Shown here: piece after piece, positions 22,759 to 32,470 of the stretch
Numbering within the stretch: position 1 is the first letter of the stretch
Layout of the letters: each line of letters opens with the position of its first letter
DNA from: Zizania palustris
Taxonomy: Eukaryota; Streptophyta; Magnoliopsida; Poales; Poaceae
Direction: 5' to 3'
DNA length: 64,000 nt
NCBI GenBank assembly: GCA_019279435.1
Contig: JAAALK010000289.1
Location: forward strand, 11,476,342 to 11,540,341
Translations under genes and position numbers: made by a program
Notes under the pieces: model-generated
Seen by the model: the letters and a program-made list of their open reading frames with translations, nothing else
Database searches by the model: none
What the model was told of the DNA's origin: nothing

Positions 22759-25700
22759 GTTTTGCTTCAGGAGGAAGCGTGTAGAGAGAGCATAGAGAGC
22801 TCTAGGTGGATAGGAACAGTTCTACCATTAGGTTGGTAGACAGAGAGTCTCTCGACACGGAGAGAGGCTAGAGTCCAGGGCACGTCGTGTATGTGGTGGT
22901 AGAGGAGGCGACTTTTGTGCCCGTGCTCCAGAGGGTAGTTTTTGCTCTAGAAGAGCTCCAAGTCATTCTGGATACAGCTTTGGACCTCGTTGCCATGACT
23001 TTAGGAAGAGCATAGGATCGTGCTTTGAGCCGCATTTTGGTATAGACTCTTGCACTTCCTTCTACTTTATGTCTTTTGAGCAGATTGCTCGACACTAGTT
23101 TAGCTCTTTTGCTAAACTATATGTCGAACTGTTTTCTCCCCTTATGACCATTGATTTTGCAGGATCGAGGCTTGGAGGACATATGGATCATGGATTCAGG
23201 ATGCTCTCACCACATTACGGGACATTGTAGATGGTTCTCCAGCCTCACTTCCCCGAGCTCCAAGGAGTACATCACTTTCGAGAACAATGGTCAAGGGAAG
23301 GTACATGTTTTTTGTTCATTTCGGATTTTTGATCATTTCTCCTTGAAGAATGTTGCTTTGGTTGGAAATTTGGGATTTAATTTGGTTTCTGTTTCGCAAC
23401 TTCTTGAGGAGGGCTTAGAGGTTTGTTTTAAGAAGGGCATGTCTTTTGTTATTGATTCTAAAGGATCTTTGGTTTGTTAGATCTTACCCTTCGGTAAGGT
23501 TTTTTGGATTGATTTCTCTAGTTCTTTTTGGCCCTTCTCGTTGTTTGATCGCTGGATCCTCCTCTGAGCTCTAGAGGTGGCATAGGAGGTTAGGTCATCT
23601 GATCTTTTATCTTCTAGTTAGATTGAGTTCTATGTAGCTCATCCGAGGATTGCCCACGCTTAAGATAGAGAAGGATCTAGTTTGCCATGACTATCATCAT
23701 GGGAAGCTGGTTGCCGCTTCTCACCCACCTGTGACTCAGGTGATGACTTCATAACCGAGAGAGCTGTTACACATGGATACTGTTGGTCCAGCTCGGGTAC
23801 GTTCAGTTGGTGGGAACTGGTACACACTTGTGATTGTTGATGATTTTTCTCGATTCTTGTGGGTTTTCTTTTTGGAGTCTAAGGATGAGGTTTTTCAGTT
23901 TGTGCATGACCTGATCCTGAAGCTGAAGAATGAGAACAATGGTCGGAAGCGAGCAATCCTCTCTAACAACAGTTCCAAGTTTAAGAATTCTCAATTCATC
24001 AACTTCTGTAGTGATCAGGGTCTTGAGCACCAGTTTTCAGCCCCTTACACTCCCCAACCGAACGACGTTGTGGAACGAAAGAACCGCACACTAGTCGAGA
24101 TGGCCAGGACGATGCTCGATGAGAATAGGACTCCTAGGCACTTTTGGGATGAAACTATGAACACAACTTGCTATCTAGCCGACCACATTTTTCTTTGAGC
24201 TTACCTAGGTAAGACATGATATGAGTTGTAGTTTGGCAGACAACCCAAGGTGAGCCACTTGCGAGCGTTTGGCTACAAGTGCTTTGTACTCAAGAAGGGA
24301 GGGCATTTGGACAAATTTGAGTCTCGTTGATGAGATGGAGTCTTTCTTGGTTATGCTTTGCATTATCGAGGCTTCTGTGTTTAGAACCTTGAGTCCCAGC
24401 AGCTTGTAGAGACGTGTGAGGTTTCTTTTGATGAGTCCATGCCTTCTCTTACTCCTTCTTTTGAGATTTCTAGTGATGATGAGCTTGGAGAGTCCATTGT
24501 CGAGGAAGATGATGACACTCCCGTTGTTGATGAGGGTGGGCCTTCTGCACAGCCTGCAGACCCCACACCTTCTGAGATGTCGAATGATGATGAGGGTGGA
24601 CCTCTGATCACTACTTCCACATCGATCGAGCTTTTATTGCCACCTTTGAGCCTAGAGATGTTGCTCATGCTTTATCTGATGCCAATTGGATAAATGCCAT
24701 GTAAGAGGAGCTTGGAAATTTTGTTCGCTTGGACAATAGTAGAGCTGCCACCTGGATGCAACCCCATAGGCACCAAGTGAGTGTTTAAGAACAAGCAAAG
24801 TCAAGATGGGGTTGTGGTGAGCAACAAAGCTAGATTAGTTGCCTAGGGTTTTTGGCCGGAAGGAGGGTATTGATTTTGAGGAGACTTTCACCCCTGTTGC
24901 CCATATTGAGTCCATTCACATACTTTTGGCATTCGCTGCTTCGAAAGGTTTTATGCTTTTTCAAATGAATGTCAAGAGTGCTTTTCTGAACGGGTATATA
25001 GAGGAGGAGGTCTATGGTAGGCACCCCCCAGTTTTGAAAACCCTAAGTTTGCTCAACATGTGTTTAAGTTGCAGAAAGCTTTATATGGCCTGAAGCAAGC
25101 CCCCAGGGCTTGGTATGATCGTTTAAAGAAGTTTTTGTTGGGGAACGACTTTGTGATGAGTTATGTGTACAAAACTCTTTTCTTGCTTAGAGTTGGCTCT
25201 AAATTCTTGATTGCTTAGATTTACGTGGACAATATTATTTTTGGTGGTTCTACTAATGATCTTGTGTCCAAGTTTTCTGAGCAGATGCACAACGAGTTTG
25301 AGATGAGCCTCATGGGTGAGCTCAAGTACTTTCTAGGGCTCCAGATCAAGAAGACCAAGGACGACATCTTCATCCACTAGAGCAAGTACACGCAGGACAT
25401 GCTGAAGAAGTTTGACTTCGGTGGAGAGCTGAAACCTCAGATGACCCCCATGGGTACATCTAGAGGCTTGGACAAGGACAAGAGCAGCATCAAGGTCAAT
25501 GAGAGAGTGTATCGAGGGATGATAAGATCACTTTTGTACCTGATGGCGATGATACCGGACATTCAGTTCGCCGTGGGATTGTGCGCGTGCTTCCAGTCTT
25601 CACCACACACATCTCATCGGCAGGCTGTCAAGCGCATTTTAAGGTATCTTACTTATTCGCCTGATCTCAGTCTTTACTATTCAAAATCATCATCTCTTTA

Positions 25701-25842
25701 GTTATCTGGTTTTTCCAATGCTGATTTGGTGGGTGTCGGCTGGATCGCAAGTCGACTTCCGATACTTGCTAGTTTCTCGGTTCTTCGCTTGTTTCTTGGT
25801 CTTCTTGAAAGCAATCTGGAGTTGCGCTTTCCACCACAGAGG
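22759..25842 (+). pseudogene. Copia Z gag-pol remnant
   Basis: The gag tail resembles the copia M gag (PSHSGYSFGPR, HDFRKS) and ends FEQIARH followed by TAG. Pol begins near 23151 (WIMDSGCSHHITG), then GAG-pre-integrase, then integrase with VDDFSRF. The second catalytic motif, normally SDNGTEF, reads SNNSSKF, so the Asp is lost; VVERKNRT keeps the Glu. RT has QMNVKSAFLNG (about 24966) and LYGLKQAPRAWYDRL, but the catalytic box at 25222-25233 is YVDN instead of YVDD, with a TAG just before it. The RNase H stops early at a deletion. With two catalytic Asp residues gone and many stops, this copy is dead. Confidence 0.88.
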
Positions 25843-25941
25843 TTGTTCTCTTATGTTTTGTTTTTTGTGTTTCCACGTGTGTTGCAGGTTCCGAAGTAAT
25901 AATGAAGAAGGTGTTGACAATGCACTCATCAAGGGGGAGAT

Positions 25942-27433
25942 TGAGGAGCCATACTAAAGATCATCGGCCTCATGGCTCCAGAAGCGATGAGTGATTGTCA
26001 ACGAAAGTCAACGAGAAGAGAGAGAGAGGAGACAAGATGAGGAGAGGAGACCTATCGTGTCTTGGGCTGCATGTGACTCAGGTACACGGACGGCGAGCGA
26101 CTGCTGTGCAGAGGGGCCGCGGAGTTGGGTCAGCCCAATCCGGGTACATGGGCCAGGAACGGGAGGGGATCCGCTGGTCTATTGACCAGGTTTGACCCAG
26201 GTAAATGGGCGACGAGCGATTGTCGGGCTGAGGGAGCCACGGATTTGGGCTGACCCAATTTGGGTACCCGGTGTAAAGACAGCGGACGCTTTATCGGTTT
26301 TGGCATAAAACCAATACATCTATCCAGATTGTTCATCGAGGATCCGACCATCCTGAAGCGAAGCCGTAGCTGCTACGAAAGCTCCGCATCAGGACAATCT
26401 ACCTTAAAATTAGGATTTTACTGTTTTTCCCTTTGGGCTCGTGTCTGTATTTTAGAGTCTGTACCCTAGGGGTATTTGCGTCATTTCTAAATTTTGAATT
26501 GCCTATAAAAGGCCATTTATACCCTAGGGTTTCACTAACTCATCTAATAGAAAAATATGAGTTCACTTTTTGGGGGCTTCTTCTTCCTCCTAAAATTTTC
26601 ATAGTACTATCCACGAGTTCTCAGTGCGCCTGTTTGTTGTTTTCCCACAACCAAAGATCCCCAGCCAAACTGGTTTTCTTTGGTTTTTAGTTTCTCTCAA
26701 AAACCTCCGCCAGTTTATTTTTGTCTTGGTGCTGAAGCTGCACAGGAGCGCACTCAGCGTGGAGGCGCATAGGTGCGGGACGCGTGGTGGAGTACTCGCA
26801 GTGCTTGGCGTGGGGAAGGCTGGCACTCACGACATCAAGGGAGGGAGCTTCAAGCGGCAGAGCCACACGTCTGCAGCGGGAGGTGCCCGGAGCGGTGCGT
26901 GTGGGGCTCGGCTGAAGCAGCACATAGGCCAAGTGTTCGGCTAAATGCTCGAACATGAGACAGCTAACTAAACAGTAATCCTATTCCTTTATTTGCGTGC
27001 ATTGCAACATTTATTTTCTTAATATACTGTGATAGATTAAATTGCAGTAAGCACTTTATTTTCCGATTGGACTATGAATATTTGTTGATATATCTTTGTA
27101 TCCTTAGTGCATTTTGAATTATCTATGATCATTGTTTATCATCTATATTTATTTTGTCTGATTAAATGCCTATGAATTGTTGATGATTATACTTGTGATG
27201 TTTGAAATGACTGTGAGTTAAATGATCTATTAATCTTCCTTTAAGAACTTTGATGGTGTCTTTTCGATTAGTACACCAGTCGTTTTTAGGCTAGATTATT
27301 TTCAGTGTTTGAGATCTGTTTGTTTTCACTGATAGTGTTTTGAGGTGCGTTGGGTGTTGAGAGAAGGCCATTGATTCGAAAGAAATTTTGAGGCACCCAT
27401 TCACCCCCTCTGGTAGATACTCTCAGTCCTACA
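25942..27433 (+). repeat. 3' LTR of copia Z (1492 bp)
   Basis: Starts TGAGGAGCCAT with a paired ATGGCTCC about 20 bases on, then GATGAGTGATTG, and ends CAGTCCTACA after CACCCCCTCTGGTAG. The polypurine tract AAGGGGGAGAT precedes it. A TATA-like sequence (CCTATAAAAGGCC) lies near 26511. It is related to the copia M LTR. Small ORFs inside (for example 26624-26944) are in GC-rich text and not convincing. Confidence 0.87.
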
Positions 27434-27641
27434 GTTGTCTGTATATGTCCACCAAAAAGATGCGGAACCATAAAATGTTTTGCTAGCAGCCCTAATCATT
27501 TGAGAATTAGAAAAATCATATTTATCGAATTCTTTATCTACTTCTAGCTCCCAATTGACATACGCTTCAGAATCGAACTTGCCATCAAACAAAGGTAGAG
27601 ATGATTCTGCCTTCGCTAGATAATATTTCAATATATCACAT
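27434..27641 (-). pseudogene. Fragment of a Ty3/gypsy gag
   Basis: A short minus-strand frame reads LPLFDGKFDSEAYVNWELEV and then FDKYDFSNSQMIRAAS with FYGSASFWW. This is the capsid (Retrotrans_gag) pattern of a gypsy element unlike gypsies A to F. It is bounded by the copia Z LTR on the left and the gypsy E LTR on the right, so it is probably a relic of an older element hit by both. About 65 residues are visible. Confidence 0.65.
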
Positions 27642-28152
27642 TGTTGGCGTAAAGGATTACGCTAACATGTTTTTGTAAACTCGAAGAATTAACAAATGAA
27701 GTGTCTGTTGCGGACTGTTCCAAACCTCCGAATAGGATAATAGCTCGAGATAGTTCGAAGTGTGTATAGAATACCTGAATATTCGATGCCCCTTACATGG
27801 TGAGAAGGAGGGTATTTATAGGCAAGATACATTTAGGAAAAGACCTTTTTACGCTCTAGTTACAACCTACCTAGTGGATACTATTTAGTATTCTACATAG
27901 GGCCGAAAGGATAAAAGTCTAATTCAACAGAAAGAAGGTAACCGTTCTGTCCTTACTGGCAGCGCTCATTCGGCAATCTCTTTTGGGCCGAAGCATTTAT
28001 TGAACCCTCCATCTTAGAACACTCCGAAGTAGCGGAGCCTCGATGGCTATTAGGACCTCTATAGTTCAGGACTTCCAGCTTCCTTTTATCTTCACATAGT
28101 GTTGATACAAAGATCTTGAATGATGTTGAGGATGAAGTATTTCCCCCCAACA
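27642..28152 (-). repeat. 3' LTR of gypsy E (511 bp)
   Basis: On the minus strand it starts TGTTGGGGGGAAATAC and ends TTTACGCCAACA, like the LTRs of gypsies A, B and D. A TATA motif (GCCTATAAATACCC on the minus strand) lies near 27815. The possible 5 bp duplication CACAT lies at 27637-27641; its partner is lost. Confidence 0.87.
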
Positions 28153-28547
28153 GTAGCCCTCGAATACATCTCTCCAAATGATATGTATAATGGAGAGAGT
28201 AGTATACTCAAGAAATATTTTCATGCTCAGGACTTAGAAAAATCGAAGGTCCTTACAACCATTGTAGTAATGCCTCTGGGATTGGGAGCTCTCTGGACCC
28301 AAGATCCGGCCAGAGGCACCCGGAGGGCTCCCTCGGGCAACCAATTATCGCCCAAAACAACCTTTAGCTCTTGGAGTCGTTATACCCATAAAGAGTCGTT
28401 ACTCTCTAGGGAGCCCAATAGTCCCAAGATTAGACAACAATTCCACGTTTTCACTGCGGTGGCCCCACGCGTCATAACGGCGTTGAACCTAAAACGAAGC
28501 AATCCAAACATCGTCGCATGGCGTACGACGCAAGGGACCCCACAGGC

Positions 28548-28554
28548 TATAAAA
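28548..28554 (+). promoter_or_regulatory. TATA box of gypsy E antisense gene
   Basis: TATAAAA in the context GGCTATAAAAGGAG, 101-107 bases upstream of the ATG at 28655. Position and spacing match the antisense promoters of A, B and D although the surrounding sequence has diverged, which argues for selection on the box. The stretch 28153-28547 is upstream sequence without another visible feature. Confidence 0.75.
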
Positions 28555-28654
28555 GGAGAGAGAACATCTGTTTCGGGGCACGAAACCTATTGTTCTCCAC
28601 AATTTCAACTTCCCGTTTTCCAATTTTCATCCACAATCTCTCCAATCTCCATTG

Positions 28655-28920
28655 ATGGAGAGAACTAGTTCCAAGGTGCCCGTGATAGCCTCGACATTGG
28701 CTCAGCAACAAGCAATGGTGGCAGTGGCAGCGGCGGCGGTGACAGGAACCTTGGAGAACCCTCGGCATGCCGGTCCTCGGGACCTTCGACCTCCCTCCAC
28801 CAAATACCTTGATCAATCATATAACTTGGGACAGTCAACTTGCATGTAGAAAACCATAGCCGAGGCAGTATCTGGATGGCTGGGACCCGAAGTGAAGGTA
28901 CGGGTCCCGGGGAAGGAGGT
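28655..28920 (+). pseudogene. Gypsy E antisense gene, N-terminal part of exon 1
   Basis: Starts MERTSSKVPVIASTLAQQQA, then an Ala-rich stretch and PPSTKYLDQSYNLGQSTC, matching the N-terminus of the gypsy B antisense protein (PPSTKYLDQSFELGPSTC). A TAG follows at about 28847 where the homologues have Lys. Homology goes on in the same frame to about 28920 (KVRVPGKEV), where the Tekay-like LTR interrupts it. The rest of the gene is absent. Confidence 0.78.
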
Positions 28921-29323
28921 CGTAACGCCCGCGTTAAAAAAAATTAAAAATAGAAATAATAAAAAATATAATAATAATTAAAATAATACTTTGGATTTTC
29001 TTAAAAAAATTCAGAATTATTAAAATTTATTTTTCCAGAATTTTATACTTGTTTTTATTTTTTTTAAAATTTTATTTCTCTCTTTAAGTTTTCTCTCTCA
29101 CTTACGTGTATGACCCACATGTCATTACCTTCCTCCCACCCTCCTCTCTTTTCTCTCTCCCACTCCCACCGTGCACGAACAAACCTTCTCCCATGGAAAC
29201 CGTTGGCAGTTCCGCTTCCCCCGTCACCCACGTCGCGTCGAGGCTGCTCCCACAACGCCGGAACCGCCACCCCCCTCGCGCACAAATTTATTTGGCCATT
29301 CCCTCTCTTCTCCATTATGTTTC
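28921..29323 (+). repeat. Tekay-like gypsy LTR, first part
   Basis: Begins near GTAACGCCCGCG, which resembles the usual TGTAACGCCC start of Tekay/Del-type chromovirus LTRs, then an AT-rich stretch and a C-rich stretch. It is interrupted at 29323 by copia M. Its last five bases, GTTTC (29319-29323), are repeated at 37038-37042, where the LTR resumes. No genes are visible. Confidence 0.6.
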
Positions 29324-31093
29324 TGTAGGACAGAAAGTAGTGACCAGAGGGGGGTGAATGGGCGCTTAAAAAAATTCTTTCGAACCAATGGCCTAATCCC
29401 AACACCCAATGCACCTCGACAGACAAACAACAGTAGCAAAGCAGATTACAGGTACTAAAGTTGTCTAGCCTAAAAATGACCGGTGTCCTAATTAAAATGA
29501 TATCAACAACGATATTAAAAATAAATTAAACTAAACAAAAATAACTGCAGCAAATAAAAATGTGTTCTCAAATAATTTAATAAATTCTTGATGTGCACAG
29601 GAAAACACCTAGATATATCAATAAATATTCATATTGTAATCTGAAAATAAAATACTAATCAAGTGAATAAAACATGAATCATTTAGAAATAAATTCAGAA
29701 ATAAAATTGATATATCGCACGTAAATTGAGAATGAAAAATATTACTATGACTAATATTATTTTTTTATACGAACAAACTAAAAAATACTTAATTAAACAT
29801 TATGCGAGCACTAACAGGGTTTAGCAGCCATAAATTAATCATGAAATCACTAATTAGGTTCGCATGCTAATTAATTAATCTTAGCTGAAAAATAGGAGAT
29901 TAGATGAAAACGGTGTACCTGCTGCTGTCGCCTCTCCTCGCCGAGCAGGTTTGATAGGAAGAAATTTCTGCACCACAAAAGCGAAAACTCATCGACGCAC
30001 CTTGGCTTCCGCGCGCCTGCTGCACGCGATGCAAAGCTGCCGCACCCTACGTTACACTGGCCGAGACACCTCACCTGCTGCATGCAAGCTGCTGCACGCT
30101 GCACGCTTAGGTGCCTAGCCGCATAGCTGTTGGCGCTAGGATTGACTGGCCGAGACACCTCACCTGCTGCATGCAAGCTGCTGCACGCTGCACGCTTAGG
30201 TGCCTAGCCGCATAGCTGTTGGCGCTAGGATTGCTGCGTAGGCTGCCGCATGCTGCCAGGATGCTGCCAGGGCTAGGCAGCGCTAGGCGCGCTGCTCCGG
30301 CTATCGTGCATGCCCTGGACTGCGCTGCCACGCATAATTGCTAGCCTGAGCTGCCGCGCGTAATTTCTAGCCTGCCGCTATGCGCTGCACGCCTAGGAAT
30401 AGTTTCTACGAAACCTGCTTGCCGTGAGAGAAAAAGCGACGTGAGGAAAAAATTGCGGTGGCGGTGGAAAGAAACATGCGGCGGCGAATAAACTTGGACT
30501 GTAGATTAATTGCAAAAAATAGTCAACCTTAACCCTAGGGGGTTGGGGCCTATTTATAGGCAGCCCACTAATAAAGGGAAAAGACTCATTTACCCTTAGG
30601 GTAAATTACACTGACTCTGAAAATAAAATTGGAAATTACTAAAATGTCCTTAGGGTTTTTACTGACTCGAATAACACAGACTGTGGGTCTAAAGACTAAA
30701 TAATAAAATCCTAAATAAAGATAATCATCGGTTGTCAGTTTTGCGCCGAAACTGACAAAGCGTCCACCGTCTTCGCAACGGGCACCCGGATTGGGCTGAC
30801 CCGATTCCGCAGCTTCCTTAGCCCAGCAATCGCTCGCCGCCCATGTACCTGAGTCAATCCCGGTCAACAGACTAGTGGATCCTTTGCCGCTCCTAGCCCA
30901 TGTACTCGGATTGGGCCAGCCCGACTCCGCGGCTCCTCTGTCCAGCTGTCGCTCGATGCCCGTGTACCTGAGTCACACATGCCCCAGACACGGCAGGTTT
31001 CATGTTCTCTTCACGTCTCCCCTTTGACTTCCGTTGACAATCACTCATCACATCTGGAGCCATAAGGTCCATGCTCTTCAACATGGTTCCTCA
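29324..31093 (-). repeat. 3' LTR of copia M (1770 bp)
   Basis: On the minus strand it starts TGAGGAACCATG with a partner ATGGCTCC, then GATGAGTGATTGTCAAC, and ends TTCTGTCCTACA. A TATA-like CCTATAAATAGG palindrome lies near 30550. It contains an exact 89 bp tandem duplication (30056-30233). Related to the copia Z LTR. Confidence 0.87.
30056..30233 (-). repeat. 89 bp tandem duplication inside copia M LTR
   Basis: Two adjacent copies of an 89 bp unit starting ACTGGCCGAGACACC at 30056 and 30145; by eye they are identical. The unit is GC-rich (GCTGC-rich) and lies downstream of the LTR TATA box in the transcript direction. It is absent from the copia Z LTR, so it is private to this copy or subfamily. 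Confidence 0.88.
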
Positions 31094-32470
31094 ATCTCCC
31101 CCTTGATGAGTGCATTGTCAACACCCTCTTCAGTAATTCTTCAGAACCTGCAAAACATGTGGAAACATGAAATAAAAACAAAACAAAACAAAACTGAACA
31201 GAAGCAAGAAAAATGGTCATTATGGTTAACCAAAAAATAAAGACTCAAAACAAGTGCAATCTCAGAACTATCAACAAGGATATCTAAAAAGTAAAGGCAA
31301 AAGAGACTAAAAATCCCCCTAAAATAAATCCCATAGAAAGTCAAAACTCCCCCTAAACTCTTTTAAAAGATCGAGTAACCCAAAATTTCTCCCCCTTGTT
31401 GACAATTGAACTCATCAAGTGAGACTAAAAGCACTCTAAAGACACACAAACTCGAACTCCCCCTGAAATGCAGCTCCCCCTCAAAATATGCCATGAATGC
31501 AAATGGGGTGTAGGTGGAGTGTAAAAAGCATGCTTCTCAGATATGATTGACTGCAATTACAACATCTAACAGGTATAGCAAAAGACATACTGTCTACATG
31601 CTATGATCAGTACAGTAGATGATATCTAAAGAGAATCATTAGCACGCATTTTTCGATTTTTGCAAACAAAAGCATCACCACATTTTCTAGTTGACAAGCT
31701 AAGTAAAACATGAGATGCAAAAGCTAACTGATATCTACCAAGATAAACATTGTCTAGAACAAAGTGCTTCAGCAAACTTGTTATCCTTTTAAATTTCAGG
31801 CTTTTTCTTTTTCTTTTTCATTTTTGCTAGGGGTTATTTGCATGTCAACCTTATGCTAACTGGCCAAGTCAAGCCTAGGCCAGAACTGGACCATCAGAAG
31901 CTTAAGACATTGGTCTTGGCATACATTACACTGTCCTAGTTCATACCAAAGTGCTATGGCAAGCAGTCCAGAACAATACAATGCGACAAAGCAAACCCAC
32001 CTGGATCTTTTCAAATTAAGCATAAAAAGGCATGGATTTTTCATTTTTTCTGATTTTTTTTATCATTTATAGCACATTTTCCATGTTAAAGCATATAGAT
32101 GTCCAAGTTGCATATTTGCATCTAAGTGAGGAACTAGCTACTAGGCATGTAAAAGATAGCAAAAGCATTCAGCCTACACATGGTAGTTACCAGAAGCAAT
32201 GGTGATCTTTTTTCAATTTTAAAGCATAAAAGCCATGCATATGACAGATATCAGACATATCATGTGAACTGAAGCAAAGCATGATCATCGACAAGTAATC
32301 AAAAGCATGTACCAGCTAGAATAAGTAAAGCAGATCAATCATATAACACAAGCAGGCTCAAAGTGTGATATGTGAATATGCATGATATGAACACACACAA
32401 AAAGACTCAAGAAAAGAGTAAAGAAGAAAGAAAAACTGACTCAAAATATCCTAAAAAGGATTCAAAACTC
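31094..32470 (-). other. Copia M polypurine tract and 3' non-coding region
   Basis: Directly inside the LTR is the polypurine tract (AAGGGGGAGAT on the minus strand, 31104-31094). The remaining 1.4 kb is non-coding with several CTCCCCCT tracts on the plus strand (near 31314, 31350, 31390, 31460 and 31483), the reverse of the GGGGGAG tracts in copia X. The stretch 31850-32010 matches copia X around 16380-16560 in the opposite direction. No envelope-like ORF is seen. Confidence 0.72.

Larger units (their letters stand above)
22759..27433 (+). mobile_element. Copia Z: decayed SIRE/Maximus-type copia element, 3' part
   Basis: Plus-strand remnant: C-terminal gag (22759-23097), protease/integrase (23151-24330), RT (24780-25380), a truncated RNase H (25400-25842), the polypurine tract AAGGGGGAGAT and a 3' LTR (25942-27433). 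Stops and frameshifts occur throughout. The long 3' non-coding region seen in X and M is missing: RNase H sequence joins directly to the last about 100 bases before the LTR, so an internal deletion occurred near 25842. It is closely related to copia M. Confidence 0.88.
27642..28920 (-). mobile_element. Gypsy E: 3' end of a Tat-clade element, minus orientation
   Basis: Contains the 3' LTR (27642-28152), the adjacent polypurine tract (TTCGAGGGCTAC on the minus strand) and the promoter and first exon of the antisense gene, which here reads on the plus strand. It is cut off near 28920 by a Tekay-like LTR; the exact border is uncertain by about 15 bases because gag-like and LTR-like readings both fit GTCGTAACGCCC. 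It is a divergent relative of gypsies A, B and D. Confidence 0.8.

Noticed and set aside
28652..28849. A short plus-strand gene with TATA box that looks like a host promoter and ATG
   Set aside because: The protein start matches exon 1 of the antisense gene of the gypsy family, so it belongs to gypsy E.
29106..29357. Pro/Ser-rich plus-strand ORFs at the Tekay-like LTR and copia M border
   Set aside because: C-rich LTR text with several overlapping frames and no conservation; they also cross an insertion border.
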